Source: Halohasta litorea
Lineage (GTDB): Archaea > Halobacteriota > Halobacteria > Halobacteriales > Haloferacaceae
Direction of reading: 5' to 3'
Length of the DNA stretch: 64,000 nucleotides
NCBI RefSeq assembly: GCF_024494645.1
Contig: NZ_JANHDJ010000006.1
Coordinates: 62,001-126,000, forward strand
Shown: in pieces, positions 25,333-33,035 of the stretch
Layout of the letters: every line of letters begins with the position of its first letter
How positions within the stretch are numbered: the stretch's first letter is position 1
Position numbers and translations under genes: made by a program
Notes under the pieces: generated by a model
What the model saw: the letters and a program-made list of their open reading frames with translations, nothing else
Database searches by the model: none
What the model was told of the DNA's origin: nothing

Positions 25333-26202
25333 ATGACGGATCCAATTTTGAAGTGGGCAGGCGGGAAGCGTCAATTGTTATCGGAGATTACTGGCCTGTT
25401 CCCGACGACATACAACGAATATCACGAGCCATTCATTGGAGGCGGGGCGGTTTTCTTCTACCTCAATCCTAGCACAGGGACAGTCAACGATCTCAACTCC
25501 CACCTCACTACGCTCTACGAGATCACCCGCGACCACCCGGCAGCACTCATCGAAGAGAACAGGACCCACGACCACTCGAAAGACTACTACTACGAAATGC
25601 GGACGGAATTCAACGACTTTCTCTCAAAACAGAACCTGACTACACAGGACCGCATTCGAGAAGCAAGTCTCCTCATATACCTCAACCGAACGTGCTTCAA
25701 CGGCCTCTACCGGGAGAATAACGACGGCGAATTCAACGTCGCATTTGGCGACTACACGAACCCCAACTGGGTACAAGAACAGCGGATTCGCAAAGCCTCC
25801 CGCAGACTCCAAGGAACAGCGATCTACAACACAGATTTCGAATACATCGTAGAGACCGCCGAAAGCGGCGATCTTGTATATTTTGACCCCCCGTATCAAC
25901 CAGTCTCGAAGACAGCCGACTTCAATTCGTACCACGCAGAGGGGTTTGACCGAGATGACCAACGGCGATTACGGGATGTCGCTGTTAAACTCTCCAACCA
26001 AGATATCTCGGTTGTCATCTCGAATTCCCCGCCCGTCGCGGAATTATACGAAGACTTTGAGTCCTTCTCAACGACATATGTAGGAGCCACACGAGCGATT
26101 AATAGCGATGCCAGTGGTCGTGGTGAAGTCGATGAGGTCCTGATCACGAACGTCCAAAACGAGGACCGCCAGCGAAAAACACTCGCAGATTTCACCGGGT
26201 AA
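25333..26202 (+). CDS. dam: Dam-type DNA adenine N6-methyltransferase
   Basis: A 289-residue alpha-class methyltransferase of the D12/Dam family. It has KWAGGKRQ (7-14), FIGGGAVF (34-41, AdoMet binding) and DPPY (185-188, catalytic). Members methylate adenine in short palindromes such as GATC, although the target cannot be read from the sequence. It is a solitary enzyme with no nuclease next to it, as in viruses that protect their DNA. Its G+C is lower than that of neighbours, hinting at separate acquisition. It could be cotranscribed with the unit starting at 23270 (38-base gap). Confidence 0.9.
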   Translation: MTDPILKWAGGKRQLLSEITGLFPTTYNEYHEPFIGGGAVFFYLNPSTGTVNDLNSHLTTLYEITRDHPAALIEENRTHDHSKDYYYEMRTEFNDFLSKQNLTTQDRIREASLLIYLNRTCFNGLYRENNDGEFNVAFGDYTNPNWVQEQRIRKASRRLQGTAIYNTDFEYIVETAESGDLVYFDPPYQPVSKTADFNSYHAEGFDRDDQRRLRDVAVKLSNQDISVVISNSPPVAELYEDFESFSTTYVGATRAINSDASGRGEVDEVLITNVQNEDRQRKTLADFTG

Positions 26203-26248
26203 CGACACACCGGAGCCTCGCTCAGACGGACACTAACCCCCACAGAGA

Positions 26249-26280
26249 GAGTTTCTGCCCTTCGAATAGAGTAGAAGGTG
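26249..26280 (+). promoter_or_regulatory. GTTTNTAG-CCGA box 8
   Basis: TTTCTGC at 26252-26258, CCTTCGA, then GAGTAGAAGGTG, 36 bases before ATG 26288. A diverged copy with TG in place of TA. Confidence 0.65.
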
Positions 26281-26287
26281 AATTGAA

Positions 26288-26614
26288 ATGAGCAAGTCGT
26301 TCTCCGACGCAGATTGGGATCAAGGGACCCCCTTCAGGGTTCTCGCAGACCTCGGGTTCTTTCCGTACTCCGGGGCTGACGGAGACCTGTTCCGTAAGCA
26401 GGGCCTCGCAGGCTGGCGTGTCTCCGTATACACCCGATCACTCGTCAGGATCCAAAAGAAGGGCCGGAAGTTCCGCGGCCGCAACACGTGGAACACCCGC
26501 CGACAGTGGGACGCAGAAGACGATGAAGAGTTCAGTGAAGAAGCCATCTCCGAATTCAAAGACGAACTATCCCACCTCATCAACCACGGCGAACTGAGGC
26601 CAGAATCAGAATGA
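26288..26614 (+). CDS. hypothetical basic protein
   Basis: A 108-residue protein with a notably basic middle (R-x-QKKGRKFRGRN, about residues 53-66), unusual in this acidic proteome and suggestive of nucleic-acid contact. Its stop overlaps the next start by ATGA. Unrecognised. Confidence 0.72.
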   Translation: MSKSFSDADWDQGTPFRVLADLGFFPYSGADGDLFRKQGLAGWRVSVYTRSLVRIQKKGRKFRGRNTWNTRRQWDAEDDEEFSEEAISEFKDELSHLINHGELRPESE

Positions 26615-27981
26615 GCGATCGACACGCCAGCATCGACCAGCTGCTAACGGGAGACGGGATCACTACGGAATCCGAACTCCGGAGCGCAATCTGGTGTGGG
26701 GACCCGCGAGTATTCGAGAACCACGACGGCAAAACGATCACCCAAGCAGCCAAGCACCTCACGTGGGGCGGCTTCGATTTTACCCGCCTGGACGTCGACG
26801 ATCTCTCCCGGCGTTCTCGGGTCCTTGAGGAGGTGAACAACACCGCCCTCGCAGTCCTAGGCCCAGACGGCAACGTCTACCAGTTAGGCGACACGGTGCG
26901 CGCAGAAGTCCAGAAGCCACGGCACGGTTGGGGGCGGAGGCCGGACCCCGACGAAACAGCCACTTACGAAACGGAGCTCACACGGGTGAGCGAACTCGGC
27001 GTCTCGCTTTCGTTTGACCCGACCTACAGCAACTCATCGGGGAAGAGCGCCTCTGCGAAGCCCGGACGGGACCCACTCGAACTGCTCTCGCGAAGTGATC
27101 TCGATGAGTACAGAGAGCGGCTAACAGAAGGGACCGACATCGACATCCCCAAGGAAGTCAACGGCTGGACGCTCTCGGAGACCGACGAATACGACCGCGA
27201 CACGAATCACCTCCAGAACAACCTCATCACGAAGATACAGTGGTGTAACGGCGAGTCGACGTATATCACGGCAAAATGGCGAGGGGGGTACAACTGTTTT
27301 TATCTCACTGCCCCCATCCCCGGAACGCTCACCGACGCGAACCAAGGCGAGAACGACTACCTGTACGAGATTGACGTCCCGCAACGAGTCGTCACCAGCC
27401 GGGAGATCATCAGCCTCGCCGTCGAAGCCATGGAGTCGCTCAACCCGGCGCACTTCCAGTCCGCATACGACCTTCGAGACGCCGATGAGATCGACAGCCT
27501 GCGGGATCAGCGATACGGACCTGCGCCCGTCAACTTCCCAAGGCAGCTCGGCGACTGGACGCGAGAAAGCATCCACCCCTACGAGGTCGTCTACGCGAAC
27601 AGTCGTGAGATGTGCCCGTGGGACGGCTATCAGGTCAAGATCGACATGCACGGCGGCGTCATCGTGAAGAACGAAGCAGACAACGTAGTCCACGATCGCC
27701 GGCTAGTAGAGCGTTACTTCCCGAACGGCGAGCCGTACCCAGCGAACATCGACACCCACGACTACGTCGGCGAGAGTCGCGATATGTTCGACGAGAACTG
27801 GTACTATGGGGTCGCGTTCATGGCCCAATCCTCGAAAGCACGGCCGGATCACACCACGCTCGAAACGCTCGAAGAGCACACCCCGGCTAGTGTCTCACTC
27901 ATGACGTTCGATCACGGGCTTTCAACGAACGCTACAGCGTCACAGGACAGGGAAAACGGGAACCTCTTCGCGTACAGTTAG
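26611..27981 (+). CDS. hypothetical 456-residue protein
   Basis: A 456-residue soluble protein coupled to the 26288 gene by ATGA. Residues 1-90 look like a helical domain; the middle is an Arg/Asp-rich linker; the C-terminal half contains two internally similar beta-rich stretches (each starting with a GW or GDW motif followed by an S-x-E-x-Y segment), which may be a duplicated domain. I do not recognise the family. Its stop codon overlaps that of the convergent gene at 27978. Confidence 0.72.
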   Translation: MSDRHASIDQLLTGDGITTESELRSAIWCGDPRVFENHDGKTITQAAKHLTWGGFDFTRLDVDDLSRRSRVLEEVNNTALAVLGPDGNVYQLGDTVRAEVQKPRHGWGRRPDPDETATYETELTRVSELGVSLSFDPTYSNSSGKSASAKPGRDPLELLSRSDLDEYRERLTEGTDIDIPKEVNGWTLSETDEYDRDTNHLQNNLITKIQWCNGESTYITAKWRGGYNCFYLTAPIPGTLTDANQGENDYLYEIDVPQRVVTSREIISLAVEAMESLNPAHFQSAYDLRDADEIDSLRDQRYGPAPVNFPRQLGDWTRESIHPYEVVYANSREMCPWDGYQVKIDMHGGVIVKNEADNVVHDRRLVERYFPNGEPYPANIDTHDYVGESRDMFDENWYYGVAFMAQSSKARPDHTTLETLEEHTPASVSLMTFDHGLSTNATASQDRENGNLFAYS

Positions 27982-28280
27982 TTCGGCTCGATGATGACGA
28001 TGGGGTCAGACTCGACGAGGCCACCAAGGCCAGCCTCCGATAGCGTTGTCGCCAGAAGCCGGGAGTTCTGCATGTCCAGCCCCTGAATGGTCACGGACGG
28101 CGACTGCGTCTCCTGGTCGATAGTGGTGAAGCCCACATTGTTGACTTTTACTCCCGCAAGCCCGATACCCTCTCGAAGCTCCTCGACAGCCTGTTCGCTG
28201 AATCCAAAGAACACGAGCTCGCACGCATTGTCTGGCCCCAGACTATCCACAGCAGCACTATCCGCGCTCGATTCGCTCAT
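27978..28280 (-). CDS. hypothetical protein under the fibre-type promoter
   Basis: A 100-residue acidic protein with an alpha/beta pattern, unrecognised. The ATG at 28280 is chosen because the GACCGGAATTGCTATA element on the minus strand lies 43 bases (outer edge) upstream; a longer frame would start beyond that promoter. It is therefore the only gene outside the 11-16 kb array that shares the fibre promoter, suggesting it is expressed at the same time and may be a virion or late protein. Confidence 0.65.
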   Translation of the reverse strand: MSESSADSAAVDSLGPDNACELVFFGFSEQAVEELREGIGLAGVKVNNVGFTTIDQETQSPSVTIQGLDMQNSRLLATTLSEAGLGGLVESDPIVIIEPN

Positions 28281-28307
28281 ACAACTACCGCCGTCACAGC
28301 AATCAGG

Positions 28308-28323
28308 TATAGCAATTCCGGTC
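28308..28323 (-). promoter_or_regulatory. minus-strand fibre-type promoter element, remote copy
   Basis: Minus strand GACCGGAATTGCTATA, 43 bases before ATG 28280, 13 kb away from the fibre cluster. Confidence 0.65.
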
Positions 28324-28350
28324 AGATCGACATCCAGAACCCATCCAGAA

Positions 28351-28381
28351 GAGTTTGTGACCTCCGATGGGTGGTGAGAGG
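28351..28381 (+). promoter_or_regulatory. GTTTNTAG-CCGA box 9
   Basis: TTTGTGA at 28354-28360, CCTCCGA, GGGTGGTGAGAGG, 37 bases before ATG 28391. It lies back to back with the minus-strand promoter at 28308-28323. Confidence 0.75.
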
Positions 28382-28390
28382 TATCCAAAA

Positions 28391-28636
28391 ATGACCCTAG
28401 TAGAACCAGCAGAGACGTTCGAATTCGATTACTGGCGAAGCGTCGTCGACGAACTCAGTCTCGAAGACGAATTCGAGTCTGTCACCGGCACGCCGTTTAA
28501 CGAGGACTACACGATCGAGATCTCAGAAGGTATCCTGATCGAAGATCTCCTCGAAGCAGCTGAACAGCGGTTCGTCCTCAACATAGTCCAGCATAACCCC
28601 AACCCCTACACCATACTCCTGTTAGACGACGACTGA
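28391..28636 (+). CDS. hypothetical small acidic protein
   Basis: An 81-residue, strongly acidic protein (Glu/Asp more than a quarter of residues), unrecognised. The ATG at 28391 follows box 9. A hairpin (GTGCCC/GGGCAC, 28637-28658) directly after the stop may terminate the transcript. Confidence 0.65.
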   Translation: MTLVEPAETFEFDYWRSVVDELSLEDEFESVTGTPFNEDYTIEISEGILIEDLLEAAEQRFVLNIVQHNPNPYTILLLDDD

Positions 28637-28658
28637 GTGCCCGAGCGCAGGTGGGCAC
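28637..28658 (+). terminator. possible stem-loop terminator
   Basis: GTGCCC (28637-28642) and GGGCAC (28653-28658) are perfect inverted repeats immediately after the stop codon. There is no T-run, so it may only be an RNA 3'-end structure. Confidence 0.3.
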
Positions 28659-28772
28659 CACGAGTCAGTTCCAACCAGCAATCACCATAGGCGTTCCCGT
28701 CAACTACCACGCGAATCCCCCAGAGACAGGAAGGGACGGGAAAGCCTACATATAGTAGTGGTCGGAATCAGT

Positions 28773-29261
28773 ATGCAGATGGAAGACGCCGAAGCAGAAG
28801 CGGAGACAAAAACCAAACCAAAGGGTGGCCGAGATCGCGTCTCGCACAAGCAGTTAGAACGCTGTAGTTGTGGGCCAAGCCAAGTCGAATCTGTTAGCTA
28901 CGGCCTCCCAGACGACTCCTTTATCAGCCTCACACGGTGCCTCAGTTGTGAAGGACTAACCGACTGGACGATCCGCAAGCACGAAACGAAGTTTAACCGG
29001 GACTCTGACGAGTCTCAAGACACACCAAGTGACGATTCCGAGCCAAAGACAGACGAAAACACCACCGACGCACCTGATGCCGGCGGCGTCTCTGGATTCA
29101 TTTCTTTCCTCGGTCGAGAGACGATCGCGCTTGTGATCGTAGGTATCGGCGTCACGATTTTCGCGGTCCAGTGGGGCTTTACGATGCTCACCGGAGCAAT
29201 TGCGTTGCTCTCATTTCTCGTCATCCTCCCACTGCTCTATTTTACCAACAGCGAATACTGA
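28773..29261 (+). CDS. zinc-ribbon plus two-TM membrane protein
   Basis: A 162-residue protein with a cytosolic N-terminal zinc site (Cys31, Cys33, Cys56, Cys59), an acidic linker and two closely spaced hydrophobic helices (about 110-133 and 138-158). ATG 28773 is preferred over GTG 28758 because a TATATAG at 28750-28756 lies about 23 bases upstream, as expected for a leaderless start; this gene does not use the CCGA box. Function unknown. Confidence 0.65.
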   Translation: MQMEDAEAEAETKTKPKGGRDRVSHKQLERCSCGPSQVESVSYGLPDDSFISLTRCLSCEGLTDWTIRKHETKFNRDSDESQDTPSDDSEPKTDENTTDAPDAGGVSGFISFLGRETIALVIVGIGVTIFAVQWGFTMLTGAIALLSFLVILPLLYFTNSEY

Positions 29262-29285
29262 ACCGACCGTTGCCTGCCTAAGAGG

Positions 29286-29316
29286 TGGTTTTCTATCCAT
29301 CGAACGGGGTGGATTA
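29286..29316 (+). promoter_or_regulatory. GTTTNTAG-CCGA box 10
   Basis: TTTTCTAT at 29289-29296, CCATCGA, GGGGTGG, 34 bases before ATG 29324. A diverged copy. Confidence 0.65.
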
Positions 29317-29323
29317 TAGAAAA

Positions 29324-29701
29324 ATGTCCGCAAGAGACACCCCCGAACCAGAGTGTATCGAAACGAGTGAAACCACCAGTCCACACCAAACTGACATTCA
29401 GCTGGTCGCCGATCGACTCGCTCGAAACGGCATCGAAGTGATCAACACCGAGCCGGAATCCAACCCGCACCTCGAGGTCGCTACCTCAAAGAACCAGATC
29501 GAATCGATACAGACCCTCCTCGAAGACACGGAGACAGATCAGCAGTACCGAATCATCACCCCCACAGATACGAACACCCTCCCCGAGTGGCCCACATCTA
29601 ATACCGGACGAGAACAGCTCCGAACCGTCTTCATCACCCCTCAAAGTGAGGTCAGGTTCACCCCGAAACAGAAGGGCATATTACGTGCTTCCTATCTTTA
29701 G
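29324..29701 (+). CDS. hypothetical protein
   Basis: A 125-residue acidic protein with a Thr/Pro-rich start, a helix-strand core and a short basic C-terminus (FTPKQKGILR). The ATG is set by box 10; an upstream in-frame GTG lies inside the box and is rejected. Unrecognised. Confidence 0.68.
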   Translation: MSARDTPEPECIETSETTSPHQTDIQLVADRLARNGIEVINTEPESNPHLEVATSKNQIESIQTLLEDTETDQQYRIITPTDTNTLPEWPTSNTGREQLRTVFITPQSEVRFTPKQKGILRASYL

Positions 29702-29708
29702 ATGACGA

Positions 29709-29747
29709 CAGCAATTTGCTGGAAAACTCTAACAATTTCTCTCTTTT
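29709..29747 (+). terminator. hairpin followed by T-rich tract
   Basis: CAGCAA-T-TTGCTG (29709-29721) is a perfect short stem, followed by TTTCTCTCTTTTT (29736-29748). T-rich tracts are the usual archaeal termination signal, so this probably ends the 29324 transcript. Confidence 0.45.
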
Positions 29748-29784
29748 TGAGTGCTTGTGCGTTGATATACCAACCAATTCGATA

Positions 29785-29797
29785 GTAAACTTTAAGT
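29785..29797 (+). promoter_or_regulatory. canonical TATA-type promoter for 29824
   Basis: AAACTTTAAG about 30 bases before ATG 29824 in an AT-rich stretch. The repeated word GTGCTTGTG occurs at 29751 and 29801, bracketing this box, and might be a regulator site. No CCGA box here. Confidence 0.45.
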
Positions 29798-29823
29798 CGG
29801 GTGCTTGTGTATAGTTATACGCA

Positions 29824-30102
29824 ATGGCAGGGGAGAAATTGTCCATTGAGGAGAACAGATTCCTGCGACTCGGGACGCTCCCGGCGTTCTGTCCGAGCAA
29901 GCAGTGTGACGAGTACCTGACGTTAGAGAACGCGACGGTCAAGACCGAAGGTGGGAGCGCCTTCCGGCTCCAGTGCCCCGAATGCGAAGAGCTCATCGAC
30001 CAAGCGTGTCCTGACTGCGGTAGCAAAGACTTCCAGATCGAAAGCGGGGTCGAAGAGTGCCTCCTGTGCGGTCATCTGGTCAAGATGGAGTACCAGGTCT
30101 AA
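29824..30102 (+). CDS. four-knuckle zinc-ribbon protein
   Basis: A 92-residue protein with eight cysteines in four pairs (Cys23/28, 51/54, 62/65, 79/82), giving two zinc ribbons. The C-terminal CPDCGS...CLLCGH resembles the rubrerythrin-like and TFIIS-like ribbons. It may be an adaptor or transcription-related factor. It sits under a canonical TATA promoter rather than the CCGA box and is followed by a hairpin and the 20-bp-period repeat array. Confidence 0.75.
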   Translation: MAGEKLSIEENRFLRLGTLPAFCPSKQCDEYLTLENATVKTEGGSAFRLQCPECEELIDQACPDCGSKDFQIESGVEECLLCGHLVKMEYQV

Positions 30103-30106
30103 CAGC

Positions 30107-30142
30107 GGCCACCCCACTTCTTCTCCCCTGTGGGGTCTGGCC
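30107..30142 (+). terminator. possible hairpin terminator
   Basis: GGCCACCCCA (30107-30116) pairs with TGGGG-TC-TGGCC (30131-30142) around a pyrimidine-rich loop CTTCTTCTCCCCTG, five bases after the 29824 stop. Confidence 0.35.
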
Positions 30143-30233
30143 GACACCCATCATCCCCTGCCATCCTTCCTCCCTGCCCCAGTCCCGATACAGAACTCAC
30201 AGTTAGTGCGGGGGGTGTTCGGGACCAATCAAC

Positions 30234-30415
30234 CCGACTGTATCGAAGCAAGCCATACTGAATCGAACTCAATTCGACTCAGTCGATCCATACCCGATTC
30301 AATCGAATCTGCCACACCCCAATCGGCTGGATCGAAGCCAGCCATACTGAATCGAAGTCAACTCGACTCAGTTGAACTCTATTCGACTCAGTCGATCTGC
30401 GCTCGATTCAGTCGA
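30234..30415. repeat. array of nine 13-bp near-palindromes at 20-bp period
   Basis: Units of form YCGAYTSARTCGA begin at 30234, 30254, 30274, 30294, 30323, 30343, 30363, 30383 and 30403. Spacing is exactly 20 bp except for one 29-bp step. TCGACTCAGTCGA (30274, 30383) is a perfect palindrome about a central C. The two halves (from 30234 and from 30323) look like an 89-bp tandem duplication. Two helical turns per unit put all sites on one DNA face. It ends 30 bases before box 11. Candidate roles: replication iterons, a partition site or a cooperative operator. Confidence 0.88.
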
Positions 30416-30440
30416 ACCTCCACGGCGAGCGACCCGGTTG

Positions 30441-30474
30441 GAGAGTTTGTAGCTCCCGAGGATGGTGGAGGAGA
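30441..30474 (+). promoter_or_regulatory. GTTTNTAG-CCGA box 11
   Basis: TTTGTAG at 30446-30452, CTCCCGA, GGATGGTGGAGGAG, 36 bases before the TTG start at 30482. It lies directly downstream of the repeat array, so the array may control it. Confidence 0.8.
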
Positions 30475-30481
30475 CTGAAAT

Positions 30482-30724
30482 TTGCCGTTCCCATCACACA
30501 TCAATCCGAACAGTTCGCGAGCGCCGTGGAACGCCCCACCGGCTCCGGAGTGTCCAGACTGCGAGCGAGTCATCCACGACGGTCGCGACCACGAGGCCGA
30601 CTGCCCACTTGCTGGCGTCGACGACGAGGAACTCCACCGTCAGCTCGTCGAAGACGCCGAGGCCGATACCGCAGAGCAGCGATTCGAACAACAGCGCGTC
30701 GACAACCACCGTCCCAACCAATGA
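30482..30724 (+). CDS. small zinc-finger protein with TTG start
   Basis: An 80-residue protein with Cys24, Cys27, His37 and Cys41 (CPDC then H-x3-C) as a likely zinc site and an acidic helical C-terminus. There is no ATG between box 11 and the conserved part; TTG at 30482 is in the right place. If correct, weak initiation may limit the level of a regulator. It overlaps the next gene by ATGA. Confidence 0.65.
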   Translation: MPFPSHINPNSSRAPWNAPPAPECPDCERVIHDGRDHEADCPLAGVDDEELHRQLVEDAEADTAEQRFEQQRVDNHRPNQ

Positions 30725-30996
30725 GTGCCGAATTCATCCACGATCCCGAAGGGATCCTCGTCTTTGCGGAACCGACCACGCTCCAGGTCTCGTCTGGATG
30801 CGCCGAATCCACCGTCACCGCGACTGTCCTTCCGTTCTCCAAACGGAACGACGACAGCGTCTGGGCCGGCCCGGACACGTACATGATCCCCGAGGATGCT
30901 GACTTCACGGTCCTCGACGGGCTCGCCTCGCTGGCGGCGACCGACGCCGAGACCGTCGACGTCGGCGACCGGCTTGGGTCGGCCGAGCCCAACTGA
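30721..30996 (+). CDS. hypothetical protein
   Basis: A 91-residue acidic, beta-rich protein, unrecognised. ATG 30721 overlaps the previous TGA (ATGA). It is followed 8 bases later by the kinase-like gene. Confidence 0.72.
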   Translation: MSAEFIHDPEGILVFAEPTTLQVSSGCAESTVTATVLPFSKRNDDSVWAGPDTYMIPEDADFTVLDGLASLAATDAETVDVGDRLGSAEPN

Positions 30997-31004
30997 GCAG
31001 ATCG

Positions 31005-31622
31005 ATGGCCAGTTCCGCGTTTGAGTCGCTCGCTGAGTCACTCGACGACCGACCCGCGTACGCCACGACACTCGCAGACATCCTCGATACGATCGCGGAC
31101 CGAGAGACCGTCATCTGGACCGACGTTCGCGAGATGTTTCCCGACGGCACCGAGTTCCTCGGCGCGGGTGCTGGCCGGCTCGTCGTCGCGATCCCGTCGC
31201 TGCCGGACACCACCGTCGCCAAGTTGGCGATCCCCCAATGGGGGACTGGCTTCACGAGCGGGACGCTCCAGAACGCGCTCGAACACCACATTTCAACGAC
31301 GCCCACAGCACTCTCGACAGTCACATTGCCCTGTCTCGCCACGCCGGAGGACGGGCATCGATGGGGGGTATACCCGCGGGCCGCCCCGGAAAACGAGACG
31401 ACGGTGGCAGGCCCGGCTATCCAACGTGCCTGGCAGGAGCTTGACCAGCTCGGGTTCACGACCTCCGACATCTACGCTCATGAAAACTGGGGGGTGTATC
31501 GAGGCCAATCGTACCTCATCGACTACGGCTACGCGCACCCGGACGACGACTGTCGACTCGCGACGACGATCGCCCCCCAGTGCGAGCAGTGGCGGTCCAA
31601 GCGGGCGGCCCAGTCAGAGTAG
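31005..31622 (+). CDS. possible kinase-fold protein
   Basis: A 205-residue protein. VAKLAIP (about residues 69-75) could be the beta3 Lys region, and IYAHENWGVYRGQSYLIDYG near the C-terminus mimics the catalytic-loop N plus metal-binding D of kinase/aminoglycoside-phosphotransferase folds, but the catalytic Asp of HxD is absent. It may be a pseudokinase or a minimal kinase acting on host proteins. The assignment rests on motif resemblance only. It is the third gene of the unit behind box 11. Confidence 0.4.
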   Translation: MASSAFESLAESLDDRPAYATTLADILDTIADRETVIWTDVREMFPDGTEFLGAGAGRLVVAIPSLPDTTVAKLAIPQWGTGFTSGTLQNALEHHISTTPTALSTVTLPCLATPEDGHRWGVYPRAAPENETTVAGPAIQRAWQELDQLGFTTSDIYAHENWGVYRGQSYLIDYGYAHPDDDCRLATTIAPQCEQWRSKRAAQSE

Positions 31623-31650
31623 CCACACCGGTCAGCAGCACCGCCATAGG

Positions 31651-31688
31651 GAGTTTTTGTGCTCCGAAGAAACCGAGAGAGAGAGTAG
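31651..31688 (+). promoter_or_regulatory. GTTTNTAG-CCGA box 12
   Basis: TTTTTGT at 31654-31660, GCTCCGA, then a long purine-rich AAACCGAGAGAGAGAGTAG, 37 bases before ATG 31691. Confidence 0.7.
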
Positions 31689-31690
31689 AA

Positions 31691-31960
31691 ATGGAAGCCA
31701 ACACCGCCACCGAAGCATCCCCGAATAGCACCGACGACGAGGACGAAGACCCGCGTATCTGGACCGAAATCAAGCGCGGTACCGAAGGCGTCTCCGCAAC
31801 CGTCTACAAGCGAGAGAACGGCCAGACAACGACTGTCGATGAGACGTGGTGGACCTGGGCCGAGTTCACCGGCATCTCGACACAGGACCTCCCGATCAGC
31901 CGCGGCGGGACGACTCGTCTCGAGGCAGCTGGCCCCGACGACCTCACGTCGGCCAACTAG
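31691..31960 (+). CDS. hypothetical small protein
   Basis: An 89-residue acidic protein with a Thr/Asp/Glu-rich start and a compact beta-rich core containing WTEI, ETWWTWAEF and a PIS segment. First gene behind box 12, in a unit with the GP88-like protein, a zinc finger and a methyltransferase. Unrecognised. Confidence 0.7.
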   Translation: MEANTATEASPNSTDDEDEDPRIWTEIKRGTEGVSATVYKRENGQTTTVDETWWTWAEFTGISTQDLPISRGGTTRLEAAGPDDLTSAN

Positions 31961-31978
31961 ACACACTTCCCGAGTCCC

Positions 31979-32818
31979 ATGCAAGCGCGTATTAACTCCT
32001 TCCAGAACGGCCAGAACCGCGCCCAGCGGATTGCCGAGGCCCGACCCGCGCCCCCGGCGGACGACGAGCTGGCGGAGTATATCGCGCCGAACTGGGCGTA
32101 CAGTTTCGACGTCGACGCCGTCGAGGGGATCGATCGGTTCCGCCGCCGGATCCGCGAGGCCGAGTACGCCGTCGATCGGGCGAAAGCGTGGTCACATATC
32201 CTCGGCACCTACACGAGCTACAGAAACGCGAAGATTGCCCCACATGTTGCGATCGTCAACATGAGCGCGGCCACGGATTGCGTCAATCTCGGGACTGAGT
32301 TCTGTCAAGTAGATGAAATGACTTGTTTCGCCGCGAGAAACGAACGAGATTTTCCCATGCCGCTCCACTTCCGGCGAAAACAGGAGATAATCTGGTCGTA
32401 TCTCGATCCGGTCACCTGGGCGGATGCGTTCAGGCTTCACGTCGAACGAAAAGAGAATCCGGTTACGACGATTCGGCTGAACGAGGCCGGGGATTTTTCG
32501 AGCCGACACGACATCCTCAAAGTTACGGAGATCGCAAGACAACTCCCCGAATTCGACATCTACACCTATTCTGCCTCGTCGTGGCTCAACTGGGATGAGG
32601 CAGACGGCTTTACTGTGAACCGGTCCAACGACGGCGACTACGGTCATCGGCGGTACAAGGTGGTCGACGACGTCGAAGAGATACCAGCCGGCCCAGAACA
32701 CGTCCTCTGCCCGTACGACGCGACGGACGGCGAGATCCAATGCGGCGACTGCAAACTCTGTATCAACGAAAACGGCCCAGACATCTACGTTACCACGTTT
32801 TCAGGCTCAAACCAATGA
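31979..32818 (+). CDS. GP88-like phage-family protein
   Basis: A 279-residue protein. The segment TTIRLNEAGDFSSRHDIL, then IA.QLPEFDIYTYSASSW, and the C-terminal CPYD...CGDCKLC, follow the pattern of the mycobacteriophage gp88 family (a T-C-[IV]-R-x-[HN]-x-[AS]-GDF box plus IA..P and YT.S). The Cys clusters (also DCVN, FCQ, TCF at 95-120) suggest a metal or Fe-S centre. The biochemical role of the family is not known to me. It overlaps the next gene by ATGA. Confidence 0.6.
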   Translation: MQARINSFQNGQNRAQRIAEARPAPPADDELAEYIAPNWAYSFDVDAVEGIDRFRRRIREAEYAVDRAKAWSHILGTYTSYRNAKIAPHVAIVNMSAATDCVNLGTEFCQVDEMTCFAARNERDFPMPLHFRRKQEIIWSYLDPVTWADAFRLHVERKENPVTTIRLNEAGDFSSRHDILKVTEIARQLPEFDIYTYSASSWLNWDEADGFTVNRSNDGDYGHRRYKVVDDVEEIPAGPEHVLCPYDATDGEIQCGDCKLCINENGPDIYVTTFSGSNQ

Positions 32819-33033
32819 CTCTACAGACCAACCACGAAACGACGAACAGCCCCGAATGTAACCGATGCGACCACGGCTTCTCGAAAGAAGACAACGCCTG
32901 CGAGGTCCTCAGCGGCCGCTCAGACGACGGGCTTGGAACAGCGGTCGTCTGTACCTCGTGTGCGAAGAAAGCCGGCGTCGACGTCGGAGCGTTCGCGAGG
33001 CCCGCTCCAGAGGTCCTCCCCGAACTCGCCTAA
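32815..33033 (+). CDS. small zinc-finger protein
   Basis: A 72-residue protein with CNRC (15-18) and CTSC (46-49) forming a likely zinc ribbon, and a Pro-rich tail. It is coupled to the GP88-like gene by ATGA and sits 2 bases ahead of the methyltransferase ATG. It may be a DNA-binding accessory subunit, but no direct evidence supports this. Confidence 0.7.
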   Translation: MTLQTNHETTNSPECNRCDHGFSKEDNACEVLSGRSDDGLGTAVVCTSCAKKAGVDVGAFARPAPEVLPELA

Positions 33034-33035
33034 CC

